Origin: Bacteroidales bacterium UBA6117
Lineage (GTDB): Bacteria; Bacteroidota; Bacteroidia; Bacteroidales; VadinHA17
Assembly: GCA_002428385.1 (NCBI GenBank)
Contig: DIWB01000003.1
Coordinates: 1-64,000, forward strand
Direction: 5' to 3'
DNA length: 64,000 nt
Part shown: positions 63,905 to 64,000 of the stretch, piece after piece
How positions within the stretch are numbered: the first letter of the stretch is position 1
Layout of the letters: every line of letters starts with the position of its first letter
Notes under the pieces: generated by a model
What the model saw: the letters and a program-made list of their open reading frames with translations, nothing else
Databases searched by the model: none
What the model was told of the DNA's origin: nothing
Program-made: the position numbers and the translations under genes

Positions 63905-64000
63905 TTTCTGTCCGTGGAGAAAGTAAGTAAAATGATACCCGAAAATAATTATTTTTGGTGACCTGTCCTAACACTAAAAATCACACCGCCTATGGACTTG

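Overview
This window reads as a chromosomal segment of an uncultured-type member of the Bacteroidota, most likely the Bacteroidia (Bacteroidales or Marinilabiliales relatives; the order is a guess). The evidence is two proteins ending in the gliding-type C-terminal domain of type IX secretion cargo, a TonB/ExbB/ExbD set, a FadL/OmpP1 porin, a TamB/TsaD divergent pair, a Fur protein without the CxxC zinc site, and repeated TTTG-N19-21-TAnnTTTG promoters, the signature of the Bacteroidota primary sigma factor. A complete Rnf complex, rubredoxin, citrate lyase, a nickel-pincer cofactor operon and a biotin-dependent decarboxylase point to an anaerobic or microaerobic fermentative life. No rRNA, tRNA, CRISPR array, prophage or insertion sequence was recognised. 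Almost all of the sequence is coding.

Layout. 1-5 kb: end of a secreted protein, a TPR protein, a hybrid histidine kinase and endonuclease III. 5-13 kb: aroB-aroC facing a proS / unknown / BamA-like / tilS gene string. 13-16 kb: a Tyr/Ser/Gly-rich lipoprotein and a FadL-like porin, closed by a strong terminator. 16-19.3 kb: a tight operon larC-larE-larB-wbqC for the nickel-pincer nucleotide cofactor. 19.5-22 kb: a Tat-exported DUF362 protein and a membrane polyferredoxin that looks like NapH fused to NapG. 22-28 kb: one long run, mce-mmdA-oadG-bccP followed directly by a fused citDE, citF and rubredoxin. 28-31.4 kb: pepD, isocitrate dehydrogenase and a degenerate HD protein. 31-44 kb: acyl-CoA synthetase, a SPOR lipoprotein, purA, a broken beta-barrel gene, fur, a RelA/SpoT enzyme, a second secreted cargo protein, an M16 peptidase pair and a CLC protein. 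44-54 kb: glyA, tonB-exbD-exbB, tamB, tsaD and a SiaC-like protein. 54-64 kb: a serpin lipoprotein, a membrane DnaJ-domain protein, rseC-rnfBCDGEA, an array of 7-bp repeats and recG.

How it fits together (inference). Methylmalonyl-CoA epimerase and the decarboxylase subunits serve the succinate-propionate branch; citrate lyase splits citrate to acetate and oxaloacetate beside a probable NADP-type isocitrate dehydrogenase; Rnf exchanges electrons between ferredoxin and NAD while moving ions. The sodium-pumping beta subunit of the decarboxylase, the citrate lyase accessory proteins (CitC, CitX, CitG) and the LarA-type user of the nickel cofactor are all absent from the window. I did not find a clearly new defence or mobile system. 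The most unusual items are the CitD-CitE fusion inside a decarboxylase operon, the NapH-NapG-like fusion, the larA-less lar operon, the lipoprotein serpin, and the heptad repeat array with two copies of a 31-bp palindromic insert.
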